DNA of 64,000 nucleotides from Sphagnum compactum (Eukaryota > Bryophyta > Sphagnopsida > Sphagnales), in assembly GCA_965153455.1 (NCBI GenBank), contig OZ234501.1:3224001-3288000 (forward strand), given 5' to 3'. Under the pieces are notes generated by a model that worked only from the letters and a program-made list of their open reading frames with translations, ran no database searches and was not told the origin of the DNA. Shown here one piece after another: positions 37,426 to 47,800 of this stretch (positions are counted from its first letter, which is position 1; each line of letters opens with the position of its first letter). The translations under genes and the position numbers were made by a program.

Positions 37426-37749
37426 AAAAGAAACATTTTGATGGGTGGTGGTGCTCCTATACCCCTTACCCAAAAAAATAAAAATAAAACTTTGATGGGT
37501 GACCCAGTACCTTGTCACTATGTCCCCAAATCACTGACCCAGCCATTAGCCCAGGCCTTTGTTTTAGTTTTTCCTTTGTTCCCAACATGTTCCCAACTTA
37601 ACCTTACCCAACATGGGTAAAAGTGATGGATATAAATATCCTTTAAATACTGTACATATACGTATAGGGTTGTTAGGCATCTGTACGTATGTATCTAGTG
37701 AAGTATTATAAAAGGAAAGAAACGAAAAAAGAAAGGGGAAAGAAACAGT

Positions 37750-38150
37750 GAATGTGAGAGAAATATCTGCGACTCAATCGGATGTATGTGTCCACGTCGC
37801 GGATAATCATTGGGGTATAGATGGCGGGAAGAGTGGGCATTCGCCTTCGCCCCTGCGGCGTCGCCGGTAAAAGTGTGTGTTCCCGGCGACAAGTTAGCCG
37901 GTGGCCGAGTTAGGACATTAAAGGCAGTTTCGCCGGAGTTTAGCCATCGTGGCGAAATTGGGTGGGGGATAGGCTGGCGGCGGAACCTGTGGTTCGGTGA
38001 TTTTGGGAAATGTGAATTACCCCCTCCCCGGCACCCAACTCGTCAGTGGTAACTTTTGTAAGGTAATTCTCGTGACCGCACGGCTACCGGCCTTAAGAAC
38101 CGCGCGGCTACTGGCATTAAGAACCGCGCGGACGGTGAAGGCGAGCCCAA
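37750..38150. other. Orphan GC/CpG-rich island with a 24-bp tandem repeat
   Basis: Within AT-rich surroundings this segment is rich in CG dinucleotides (GTCGCGGAT, GGCGTCGCCGG, TTCGCCGGAG). A TATA-like ATTATAAAAGG lies just upstream near 37,706. At 38,075-38,131 a 24-bp unit (ACCGCGCGGCTACTGGCATT type) is repeated about 2.5 times and gives GAACCGCGCGG twice (38,097-38,107 and 38,121-38,131). No convincing ORF with an ATG follows. It may be the promoter of a lost or non-coding gene. Confidence 0.5.
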
Positions 38151-38324
38151 TAATTAACATACTATTCTTATATTTTATTATATTTATTATTATAATATTA
38201 TTTTTGGGGTTGGAGAAACAAAAACAGAAAAAAGAAAAACAAGAAGCAGTGTTATTTTGTGACAGTTTTTTTTCATTTTTCCCAACAAAGAAACTGGGAA
38301 TTTTATTTTTCTATTGTAAATTTG

Positions 38325-38390
38325 ACTACTTTTGCTAAAAGAATTTGGGACCAATTCGCCAAATTGTTGATATATCACAAAATTGAAAAA
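38325..38390 (-). repeat. Interspersed palindrome-core repeat, copy 5 (diverged)
   Basis: The plus strand reads ATTCGCCAAATTGTTGATAT, then ATCACAAAATTGAAAAAAAA, sharing the A-rich edge with the copies at 14,390 and 32,810. The palindromic core has decayed. Confidence 0.5.
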
Positions 38391-39314
38391 AAAACCCCTG
38401 AGTCGAAATATGAGACTAAAGGAGAGAGATTTTTAAAATAAAATTGTCAGTTTTGTACAGGTTTGAATTTATTTTTTACAAATGTGTGGCAAATTAATGC
38501 TAAATCTTTATGAGACAATCCCTAATGATGTTATATCAAAAATTAAAATTAAAACATGCTCATATGTCCTCCTTTTTTCAAAAGAAATTATCCCAAAAAA
38601 AAAAAAAAAAAAAAACTGTGTCGAAATATGTGTTGAGATTTTCTTTGAAAAAAATATTTGTGTCAATTAATTGGGCAAATTAAAAATCTACTGGAAAAAC
38701 AGTGAAGTTGTGACTTGTGATTCAATGTTCCAAATTAATTTTTGATGTTGAAAGTATTATGCCAAACTTAGTCACAAAAAATTCGCTCCAATTGAGACCT
38801 TAAGGACAGGGTTTTCTTTTCTTTTTTTTTTGGAGTTTGTAATATCAAAAAATGAGAAAATTTCCCAAAAATTAGCAAAATCATTCAGAAAATTATATGA
38901 AGGTTAAAACCAAAAATTTCCAATTATTTTGTCAAAAAACCAAAAAAAGAAAGTGGAAAAATAAAATCACTGCTTAGAATTTAAGGAGCTAGCCAATTTT
39001 TATTTATTTATTTATTTATTATTATTAATTTTTTTTCATCATCAATAGGAGCAAATGAAGAGAGCCCTCCCCCAACCACCCTTCTTCCCTCTTCTTTTTG
39101 GAATTCCTTTTGAAATCTGTTTTCATTATTACAATGTTGTTAAGGTATACATAATAATAACATTATACATTGGTGTAGTAGGATTTTAATTCATGATGAA
39201 TTAAAGTGCCATCCATCATTATGGTGTCTTGTTTGTAGTATTATTAAATAGTAGTAGCATTTTACCTACATGACTTGAACTTATGTACTTCTCTCTCTCT
39301 CTCTCTCTCTCTTT
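38391..39314. repeat. AT-rich tract with simple repeats
   Basis: It contains an A run of more than 20 bases near 38,597, a (TTTA)n run near 39,000 and a (CT)n run at about 39,291-39,312. No gene is seen. Confidence 0.7.
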
Positions 39315-39792
39315 TTATTATGAATGTTCTCACGTGGGCAATTTAAATGCTACTAGTTTAGCAAGTCATTACTATGTGTGAGATGACAAGCATCTTGATC
39401 CTTACACCTACCTACCTACTTACCTCCAAATTAGTAGGAGGTAGGTAGGTAGGTAGGTAGGTATGTAGATGAGAAGAAAGATTAATGTATCATCCATCTC
39501 ATGCAAGTTGGGAGAATTATATTTGCATGGGAGTAGACATAAGTCTTGTTATTATGAATGTTCTCACGTGGGCAACTTAAATGCTATTAGTTTAGCAAGT
39601 CATTACTATGTGTGACATGACTAGCATCTTGATCCTTACAAATTGAGAGAAGAAAAGAGTCCATGTCTCATCCACCTACCTACCCACCTACCTACCTACC
39701 TCCAAATTAGTAGTAGGTAGGTAGGTAGGTAGATGAGAAGAAAGATAAATGTATCATCCATCTCATGCATTATATTTTAATTGGAGTAGACA
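39315..39792. repeat. Two ~234-bp direct repeats, each carrying a CCTA/TAGG hairpin
   Basis: TTATTATGAATGTTCTCACG starts at 39,315 and again at 39,549. Both copies continue in register through TAGCAAGTCATTACTATGTG and AGCATCTTGATCCTTACA. Both then have a run of CCTA repeats, CCAAATTAG, and a run of TAGG repeats (39,407-39,467 and 39,675-39,735). They end with GATGAGAAGAAAGAT and CATCCATCTCATGCA. The opposite-strand complementarity of CCTA and TAGG predicts a long hairpin in each copy. The second copy has a ~30-bp extra segment before the CCTA run. Confidence 0.9.
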
Positions 39793-39930
39793 TCTTTGTG
39801 CCATGAGAGATGTTGCAAGAGAAGGTCCACTCACAATGGGTTTGTGGGTCACTTCAATAGTATGGGAATTATTTCTCCAAGTCCACACATAAACATGAAA
39901 TTCTAGATCCATTGACTCATTGATGTTGCA

Positions 39931-39932
<2 letters not shown>

Positions 39933-39960
<28 letters not shown>
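39933..39960. repeat. (TG)n microsatellite
   Basis: An uninterrupted GT/TG run of about 26 bases, followed by GCATGCATGTG. Confidence 0.9.
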
Positions 39961-39961
<1 letters not shown>

Positions 39962-40656
39962 TGCATGTGTTTTTGGCGAATTTTTGCAACCTGGCACTTG
40001 GTGTAGGTAGAGGAGAGGCCAGGCACAAGAATTTGTCATGCTCTTTGTAATTTTGTTGGTGGCAAGTTTTTGCTATTTTGTAAATTTCTTTTCAGGAAAC
40101 TTGGAAAGATGTTATTTTTTTTTGTGTTAAATGTGACAATCCACCAAAATTCACCACTCCAGCAAAATTTTACAAAATAAAGAAAAACCAAATTGGTAGA
40201 GTAACTATATGTGTGCACCATATGGATAGTTGTCACTCATATGCCTATGTCGGTAGTGATAGGGAGGTGCATACGAATTTTGTTATATGGTTTGTTACTT
40301 GGAAGCCTGAAGCACAGGTTATGTATCAACTATCTACTTCAAGCTACCATCTACATATTTGGTATGAAACTGCAATTATGCACAAAAGGGAAAGGCCAAT
40401 ATATATGAAAGAAAAAGGATGTATTATTATTGGGTGATATTCCTTCATTCTTTTCGAGAGGTTATTATTTCAGTATTATATTGCTTGAAATTAACACAAT
40501 GTTGTTGACCTTGTGGTCCTACTATCCAATGACTATGCATATATAATAGTATTTTTAATATTGGATACTAAGTGAATGATCATTAGTCAACCAAATGTAA
40601 AAAATGTCTATATTTTAGTCTCAAGTTTTTACATAGTCATAGTCCATGCATAACAA

Positions 40657-40735
40657 GGGGGTGTGTCACACGGTGGCCTTGTCATTACATTAAAAAAGTA
40701 TCTTAAGGCAAAAGAAGAATTTTATTTTATTTGAC
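40657..40735 (+). repeat. Fragment of the CAAGGGGTGTGTC dispersed repeat (copy C)
   Basis: ACAAGGGGGTGTGTCACACG, GTGGCCTTGTCATTACAT and TCTTAAGGCAAAAGAAGAAT match the first ~80 bp of copy B at 37,203. Similarity stops afterwards. Confidence 0.75.
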
Positions 40736-42319
40736 TTAAAAATGACATAATTGCCATGGCTGGTAGATTATTCAAGCCCCCAAAGAAAAACAACTTTTTT
40801 GACCCAAAAAATTGTCCAGATACAAAGGAGAACAATGAAGTTGATCTAGGTTGAAAGCTATGTACTTAATGGACCATCCTCAGATGAGGAGAGCATCACC
40901 AGAATTGGGTTCCCCACTTGGGGATTATCACCTCTCTGGGCCCTTATTCTAATAATGATGCCCTCATCCTAGGCTGTTACCTCCACACATTTTTGTACAT
41001 AATAATGGGTATGGTGCCTACTTACTTACTATAAACCCAAGAACACCAAAAGTTCCTCCACGCCGTGTGGTTTTTATTTTTTTCCTTTTCAAAGATCAAG
41101 CCATTTCATATAACTTTTAGGCAACTTATTTTTTGAAATAACTTCATTGTGTCTTGACTTTTGATTTGTGAAGACCCCCCCCCCCCCCCTCTTGAATAGG
41201 AGGTAGTCACATGATTTCCAACACTTTTTTTGACTTTTGAAAAACATATTATTTTGGGTTTTTTTTCTTTTCATATTGTTGGCATGTCAAGTTGGGTGCC
41301 CCTAACCAAGCATCCCTCCCTCCCTTCACAAGTCTTGGACAAAAAAAGGGGGGGAAACCAACTAAGTAGGGTAGAATTGCTTATCATCGAACACATACTT
41401 ATCACCAAACATTTTTCAATATTTTTTTCTTCATCCCTTAACCAAATTGAGCGATTTTTGTGTCCTTGGACACACCAAGGAGAGGGTTACAAATAGCAAT
41501 GCAGAAAACACATGAAGAGGATGAGTGATAGTTTGATACAATTCTTTTGAAAAAATAGCTGTAGACATCTCTTTGAGTTTTAGCCCTATATCTTCTTCAT
41601 TTTTAAGTCAGTGTTGAGTGATTGAAAACAAGATGGATGTACCAACTAAAGCTTTTCAAAGTGTCTTTGTATTCCAAATTTTGAACTTCAAATCCAAATC
41701 TGTTTTAATTCACCCATCACTAAACACTGAACCCCTTTACCCCAAACACCCCTATCTTCCCCATTTCTTTTACCAAATTGAATAATTTTTACAATATTAA
41801 AAGTGCCAGGTGAAAGGCTACAAATGTTCTTCAGAATGAACTTCAGAACCAGAAGAACAATGTGTGAGGATTCGACCTCCTTTGAGTTCTTAAATTTTCA
41901 CTCACTGGCCTATCAACCCTAATTACATATTTTACCACCTCAACAGGTTCTTGTCATTTGGGATTAAAGAAGGCCAAGAAAAAACACTAAACAAATTGTT
42001 TATCTTACATCCCCTTGAAGCTTTTCCAATACCAATAATTAACCAAAAAGAAACCCCTTTAAAATAGAAACAACAGCAGAAATAAATGGTTCATATTTTT
42101 ACAAAAAGTCCCTACCAAAGTTTCAAGCTAAAAAAATGAAAAAAAGAAAAGGTGAAATTAGGCACAAAAAAAGAATTCTCCTGAAAGAAAATGAATGCAA
42201 AAACATTATCCACCAAAATATTTGAACCAGATAGAACCCCAAAAACCCCATAATTCATTTAAATTATTTTAAAATATTACAAATATCCAATACTAACTTG
42301 AAAGGCAAATCAAAGCTGA
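40736..42319. other. No recognised gene
   Basis: The stretch is AT-rich. A run of 16 C at about 41,166-41,182 is the only notable element. ORFs have no known motif. Confidence 0.5.
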
Positions 42320-42470
42320 TTTAATCAAATTTGGCTATTAACAAATATGAAAGGATAAAAAAGTAAACATCCTCAAATGTTTTCTGGCTACCTGCTCGAC
42401 TGATTTACAGAAATCTGGCGATTTTTTTGTTGGAAATTTTGTGAAACTTTGGCGTAAGTTTTTCAATAAA
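42320..42470 (+). repeat. Interspersed palindrome-core repeat, copy 6
   Basis: TCAAATTTGGCTATTAACAA, then TTTTCTGGCTACCTGCT, AGAAATCTGGCGATTTTTTT and TTTGGCG follow in the same order and spacing as in the 42,860 copy. Only the right side of the core is present. Confidence 0.65.
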
Positions 42471-42539
42471 TCATTGATTTTACAAAGGAAAATCCTAAAT
42501 TTCTCACCCAAGAAATTGGCTGCTCAGTACCTAGTAAAG

Positions 42540-42835
42540 AAATAATGATCCGGAAAAAAGATGTAAAGAGTAAAGAGAAGAAAAAGAAAATCCACGGAAA
42601 GAGAAAAAAAAGGGGGAAAAAGAAAAGGATATGGTCGGTAATAATAGGAGCACCACAAGAAAGTAGGCAGGCGGGGAAGCAGGCGCGGTGGGAAAGTAAG
42701 TAAAAGAAGTAAAATGTTACCGCGCGGTTCGGGGTGGTAGTTGAAGAAGAGCGAAATAACGATCCACCAAAAGATGTATAGAGTGGTAAAGAGAAGAAAA
42801 AGAAAATCCACAGAAGGAGAAAAAGGGCTAAACAA
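42540..42835. repeat. Purine-rich direct repeat, 214-bp offset, upstream of the CRF gene
   Basis: AAATAATGATCC, AAAAGATGTA and AAAGAGAAGAAAAAGAAAAT at 42,540-42,620 recur at 42,754-42,835. Between them lies CCGCGCGGTTC (42,720-42,730), which occurs again at 43,165-43,175. Frames of over 100 aa across this purine tract are low-complexity artefacts. Confidence 0.75.
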
Positions 42836-42859
42836 AAAAGAAGAAGAGATATGGTAGAA

Positions 42860-43110
42860 TATAATTTAGCCAAATTTGGCTACATACTAGAAACCAAAGT
42901 AGGAAATAAGAAAAACCAGAAACCTTCTATATATTCTTGGCTACCTACTTACTGGAACTTATCTTTAAAATTCTGACGATTTGGATTTTTTTCTTTTTTC
43001 ATCGAAATCTGGCGAATTTGGGTCTTTTTTTTTTCCATGAAAAATCCTTTGTATAGGGTCGAAATCATATTTTCGAGGAAAGAATTTGACGAAATTTGGC
43101 GACTCATAAA
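42860..43110 (+). repeat. Interspersed palindrome-core repeat, copy 7 (type copy)
   Basis: It contains the perfect 16-bp palindrome TAGCCAAATTTGGCTA (42,867-42,882). Next come ACCAGAAACC, TTCTTGGCTACCTACT, TTCTGACGATTTGG and AATCTGGCGAATTTGGG, then ACGAAATTTGGCGACTC at about 43,090. The family consensus on the left of the core is TGTAGCCAAACTGGC-AATCATCC, seen in the copies at 14,390, 17,344, 32,810 and 55,745. It is non-coding. It could be a MITE or SINE; termini and target duplications are not resolved. It lies within about 2 kb upstream of the CRF coding start, at the edge of its leader. Confidence 0.7.
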
Positions 43111-43129
43111 AAAATTAAAAAGAAAAGAC

Positions 43130-45093
43130 TGTGCGGCGGCGGTAAGTAAAAGAAGCAGGTGTTACCGCGCGGTTCGTCGTTCTGGTTGGTTGAAGAAGAG
43201 CCTCACTGCGTTGTTTGGTTTGTATAAGAACGCCAGACTTGGTTGTTGTTGTCCCTTTTAGCTGCATGTCTCGCCGAGTCGCTTGCATCAGGAGCAGCAG
43301 CTCTCCTCCCGCCCGCCGCAGCAACGGCAGCTACGCCGCGACCTTAAAGCCCCCTCTTGGCGCACGATCTGCCCACGATTTTGCACTACCAAGCTTTGCA
43401 CGAAAGAATCTCCTGCTGTTTCTCTCTCTCTCTCGCTCGCCTGCCTTGTGGAGTCCCCCCCCCCCCTTTTGGTGAACACAAGTATTTATCAACAAACACA
43501 CAAGACAAAGACAAAGACAGTAGCAGTGGCCGGCAGGCAAACCGGAACAAGTGTTTTTTTTTCCTCCCTCTGGGTTTGTATCTATTGTGTCCTCTCTTCT
43601 GCTGTGTCGACAACAAGGAACAAGGATCGAACAAGGAAGGAGGAAGGAGGATCGAAGATCGAGAAAGGAAGAAGGCGGAAGAGGAGGAGAATTGGGTGTT
43701 ACAGAGAATTCAAGGTCTTCTTGGAGACTGTGGGGGAAGAGTTGGTTTTGGTTGTTAGTGCGCTTCTCTTGTTGTGTGTGGAGAAGAAGAAGAGGAGGAG
43801 GAAGAGGTGCAGAGGGAAAGTACAGTTAGTGGTGCGCAATTTGTGTTGTTGCTGCTGTCTGTCTGTCTGTGGGTCGGTCCGTCGGTGGCTGGCGGAGTGG
43901 AGTGTGTTCTTCTTCCGCTTTCCTGTTTCCGTTAAGGTATTCCGACACCAACATACTCATTTTGTTTCCCTCGCTCTTCCCCCCCCGCCATTTTTTCCTT
44001 CACTCGCGCTGCTCAACAGTAGATAGTCTCTCTGTTGTTCTTCTTCTGTTGTTTTGGTTGCTGTTGTTCCTGTTGTTGTTGTTACTCTTTGGGGTTGTCC
44101 CGCGGCTCTTCCTGAGCAACCAGCAGGGTCTCCCCCTCGTTCTTTATTTTTTATCGGGTTTCCTTTTTGGTTTTGAGAGAAATGAGATTCGGGGTCTGTG
44201 TTCTGTTTTCGTGTTTCTTCTCAGGAGTGTGTGAGGATGTGTGGGTCTTTAGCCATCAGCGGGACAGTAGTAGAAGAAAAGGAAGAAGAAGCGTGCCCTT
44301 TTTTTCCTGTCTGTTGTGACAGACAATGAAATAGAGACAGAGGATAGTAGCTTCCTCATGACCCCCCTCCTCCTTTTTCTCATCTTCTTTTTTGCCTCTT
44401 CTGGATCTGGCAACGCAGCAACATCACACCTCCCTCGACTCTCCTTCCGACTGTCCTGTTTTGGACTCTGCCATTTCCCCCTTGAACCAAGTGTCGTCTC
44501 CTGCACTGACTACTCCATTGCCATCCTCTCCGCCTCAACATATTCACAGGCTTTCTCTCCTTCTCTGCATTCTCGCCCTCTCGATCCATTCTTCGTTCTT
44601 CTTCTTGTAATGTGGAGTTTCTTTTTCGTTCTTGAGAAGTTCTGGCACGGACCCCATCAAGCCGCGTGGCTCGGCGTGCTGCTGCTCTGCGCGAAGGTTT
44701 TCTTCTTCTTCTGCGTTTCTGGGATATGAAGAAGAAGAAGAAGCAGCAGCGCCATACTTACTAGTGTAGAGAAGGTGATAGATATTTTGAGAGAGAGAGA
44801 GAGCTGCAGTGAAGCCCTCCGTGTCTCTACAGTTGGCGCTTGTTTTGTAGAGAGATGTGTTGGGTCCATGGAGTTGCGGCATTCTCCATCTGGAAGGAGG
44901 TTGGTTCATGCTGAAGTATTGGGCGTTTCTGTTTGTTGCAGGTTTTTGCAACCACGACATCCAAGCTTTATCTTCATGCACTTTTTCTTCACTTCCGTGA
45001 GACAGTGCTGCAGCAGCAGCAGCTACGGAATTTTTTGTTTGCCATTGTGGTCTTGTATAACGGGGTTTTCTAGAAAATACAGTTTTCAACAAC
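43130..45093 (+). promoter_or_regulatory. Promoter and long 5' leader region of the CRF gene
   Basis: This stretch is far less AT-rich than the preceding 40 kb and is built from CT-, GAA- and CAG-rich tracts: (CT)n near 43,420, GTCTGTCTGT near 43,857, GAAGAAG...CAGCAG near 44,728 and (GA)n near 44,793. It has many upstream ATGs and overlapping short frames (for example 43,283-44,026). None of these resembles a known protein. A TTTGTTGCAG|G acceptor-like site near 44,941 allows a leader intron. I cannot place the transcription start. The upstream ATGs could restrain translation of the main ORF or be spliced out. Confidence 0.5.
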
Positions 45094-46971
45094 ATGCCAG
45101 GCCCTCAGACCACCCTCTTCCCTAGAAGTACAGCAGCAGCTTCAATGCCAAAGGTGATGCAGCAGCAGCAGGTCTGCAAGAAGGTGCTCAAGAGGGATCT
45201 GTCCACAGAATCCGAGGATGAGTGGGACCCAAAACCTCAAATCTGCCCCAAGAGAGTGCGAGTGATTTGCACTGATCCTGATGCCACCGACTCCTCCAGT
45301 GATGAAGAAGGGAACTTCCGCCGCAGTGACTTGATGCGCAACTCCCATCATCGCAGGCATGTGCAAGAGATTAACATTCAAGCACAGGGTGGTGCTGGTG
45401 GTGGTGCATCCTCTTCCTCTGACAGTGAGGATGATGATGTTGAGGTTCCTAGCTACCACAGCATCTTCACAGCGCAGGCCATGAAATGCTCACTCAATTA
45501 TGCCAGTCCGATTGGGACTGCAAGTGTTCCGTCACAGTTGAGCAAAACCTACAACAAGAGTTCTTCAGAATCCAACAGAAAGGTCTCTTTGACAGAGAAG
45601 AAGAATCCCAAACTGGCATTGAAGAAGCATGAGCGAACAGACAAGGGGGAGTCAGTTGTAGCTGCCAGCATCACCAAGGTGGTGGCCAGTGCAGCTGGCA
45701 ATGTAAGGAGCAAGCCTCCGCTAGCAACTGCAAAGTCTTTGGCTACAAAGATCTCTAAGGGTGGAGATGACAGAAAAATACACAAATTCCGAGGTGTGAG
45801 GCAGAGGCCATGGGGAAAGTGGGCAGCAGAAATTCGGGATCCATCCAAGGGCGTTCGTTTGTGGCTAGGTACTTACGACACTGCAGAGGAAGCGGCACAT
45901 GCATATGACAAAGCTGCAAGACAGATCAGAGGTCCACATGCACATACCAATTTTCCAAGCCAGGAAGGGTTTGAGCAACTGGAGCTAGCCACAAATCCTC
46001 AATTGGTTGCTGCAAATTCTGAAGATGCAAGAAGTCTAAAGAGCACTGATATCTTGAAGAAAGATGCATTAGATCAGGGAACTAGAAAGCAAAGTGCAAC
46101 AGCTGGAGAATCCATCAAGAAGGATTCCAAAGGTGTTGCATGGACAGATGGGGCTTTACTCAAGGCAGCAGAGAAGGTTTTGTGTCATGCTGCTGAGAGT
46201 GAAGTTCTCACTGAAAGAACTTCATCAAGTGAACAGTCCTGTCACATGGCAGCCTTGGAGCCAAATGTGGGTGAAGCTTCTCCTTCTGCTAGTGAAAGTT
46301 CTGAGGGCTCTGCTCTGACCAGGAGGTCCAAGGAAGAACTGGATGATGTCCATAACTTAAGGGAGGTGGAACAGGGGGGGAGTTTCCTGCACGATGCTGA
46401 CTGTGCTCTACCAGAAGAAGATTGTGCCAACTTCCTGATGTGTTCACCCTCATCAGTGTTGGATGGGTGTTCAACATCCTTTTCTGAGCTCTCGACTGGA
46501 TTGATTGCAAATAACTTGGATGCCTTTTGTGACCCCTTTGCAGGTGGCAGTACGACTCTGGAGGAGAGATCTGGTCTATCAGACAGCAAGAAAGGCAATA
46601 ATTCTCATGCTTCTGACATTGCAATTGTCAAGTCACAAGGAAATGACTTGACAAGTCTTGAGCTGATTGTGATCCAAGAAGGTAGTGATGAAAAGGAGGA
46701 CAAGGATGCTGGCTCAGATTGTGAAAACCAGGAATTGGCTGATGATGAGAAGGCTGACCTTCAAAACCTTGCTGATCTGAGTGATGCTTTCTTCTCTGAT
46801 GATGAGTTTTTGCTTGACATCCCTGAATGTGATGGAGGGGAGGATCTCATGATGGAGTTTGCAGAAAGTTTTGATTTCTTGGGTGATGAGGACAAGATTG
46901 GAGATCTAGGTTTTGAGTGTGGGAATGAAGCCTTCAACTGGTTCAGTGCCCCTGACATTACAATTGCTTGA
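45094..46971 (+). CDS. AP2/ERF transcription factor, cytokinin response factor (CRF) type
   Basis: The product is a 625-aa nuclear DNA-binding protein. An N-terminal CRF domain (residues 53-73, [20 protein letters not shown]) is the hallmark of cytokinin response factors and mediates partner binding in that family. One AP2 domain follows at 231-288 ([19 protein letters not shown] ... [16 protein letters not shown]). It carries the A and D of the ERF subgroup, which binds GCC-box-like DNA. SPSSVL (451-456) matches the SP(T/V)SVL motif reported as a possible MAPK site in CRFs. The C-terminus (about 525-612) is very acidic, with [13 protein letters not shown], fitting an activation domain, and the end reads [12 protein letters not shown]. 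The CDS has no intron, as is usual for CRFs, but the protein is longer than most angiosperm CRFs (roughly 200-360 aa). The start is the first ATG of the open frame; the second ATG (45,145) lies before the glutamine run. Confidence 0.95.
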   Translation: MPGPQTTLFPRSTAAASMPKVMQQQQVCKKVLKRDLSTESEDEWDPKPQICPKRVRVICTDPDATDSSSDEEGNFRRSDLMRNSHHRRHVQEINIQAQGGAGGGASSSSDSEDDDVEVPSYHSIFTAQAMKCSLNYASPIGTASVPSQLSKTYNKSSSESNRKVSLTEKKNPKLALKKHERTDKGESVVAASITKVVASAAGNVRSKPPLATAKSLATKISKGGDDRKIHKFRGVRQRPWGKWAAEIRDPSKGVRLWLGTYDTAEEAAHAYDKAARQIRGPHAHTNFPSQEGFEQLELATNPQLVAANSEDARSLKSTDILKKDALDQGTRKQSATAGESIKKDSKGVAWTDGALLKAAEKVLCHAAESEVLTERTSSSEQSCHMAALEPNVGEASPSASESSEGSALTRRSKEELDDVHNLREVEQGGSFLHDADCALPEEDCANFLMCSPSSVLDGCSTSFSELSTGLIANNLDAFCDPFAGGSTTLEERSGLSDSKKGNNSHASDIAIVKSQGNDLTSLELIVIQEGSDEKEDKDAGSDCENQELADDEKADLQNLADLSDAFFSDDEFLLDIPECDGGEDLMMEFAESFDFLGDEDKIGDLGFECGNEAFNWFSAPDITIA

Positions 46972-47800
46972 ATCTGCCCCTGATGTTTAGAAAAGCAATA
47001 GTTGCTATCAGATTGCAAATGGATGTCTTGTGGATGAAAGAGGGATGCTTCCTTCAGACCTGGAAAGGGTCTTCTCTCTTCTTGACAGAGGAGGTGGTCT
47101 CTTTCATTGGAAAACATATTCCAGTTTTAGTAGGCTCATTTAGCTCCCCTCTTAGTACGAGTCTGAAGAACCCCATCTCCAAAACCTGTGAGTCTACTCA
47201 TTTGGTGACTAGCTCTACGGCTGTTTGTTGATGTATCCCGATTGGGGGTTACTGAGGTAAATTAGATTATCAGTCACTCACCAGGCACAGCATTCCAGGA
47301 ATATCTGCTTCCTCCATATGCCATAACAAATTTTTGTAGTTGCATTTTCTCGCATGCATTGTTGCAGCAGTGAACTGCCCAGGTTACAGGGTTTTTGATC
47401 CCTAAAATGCCATAGCAATAGTTGGGAGCTGCAAAGATCTGCTCTTTGAGTGTTTCTTAGGTTATGGTTTTTTTATCTTCTAGCAATAGGCACTGGTATG
47501 TTTACCCAGATATGTGTCTCCTGTGATAGCATTGTGCTTGTTCTCTTACATCTCTATCTGGTGTTTCTGAGAAATTTTTCCGCAGGGATTAAGTGCCCCT
47601 GTACCTACAAGTTTTGTAGATAAGGAAATGTGTTTGAGTATTAGTTCTATGTGCGCGCCGGGGGGGGGTGGGGGGGGGGGGTGTGTGGTAGTGCTATAGT
47701 ATCAGAGATTTGCCCATTCTTTTTACTCTGGGCTAATATGAAGAAATTTGATGTATGTGGGAGCTAGAAATAAACACTTCAATCTGGCTTATTTCTAGCA
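46972..47800 (+). promoter_or_regulatory. Probable 3' UTR of the CRF gene, with AATAAA at 47,769
   Basis: No coding continuation follows the TGA at 46,969-46,971. An AATAAA hexamer lies at 47,769-47,774. A strand-asymmetric G-rich run (G9 T G13, about 47,660-47,683) lies inside and could form a G-quadruplex in the RNA. Where the transcript ends is not proven. Confidence 0.45.

Noticed and set aside
37438-38052. ORFs in and before the GC island at 37.8 kb as a gene
   Set aside because: The longest frames (60-80 aa) lack a convincing ATG start and continuation. Composition alone makes them open.
41166-41182. Poly-C run (and another at 17,521) as a functional i-motif
   Set aside because: They are isolated homopolymers without gene context. 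Length is uncertain because of sequencing slippage.
42463-42873. 136-aa and 103-aa minus-strand ORFs rich in Phe and Leu
   Set aside because: They are mirror images of a purine-rich direct repeat (AAAGAGAAGAAAAAG). The hydrophobic look comes from the base composition.
43283-44026. 247-aa plus-strand ORF upstream of the CRF gene
   Set aside because: It lies in a CT/GAA/GTT-rich leader, overlaps similar long frames on both strands, and has low-complexity Cys/Val/Leu and Arg/Lys runs with no domain. It is probably a leader artefact.
44544-45095. 183-aa minus-strand ORF opposite the CRF leader
   Set aside because: It is antisense to CT- and CAG-rich leader sequence, with Ser/Ala/Glu low complexity and no recognisable motif.
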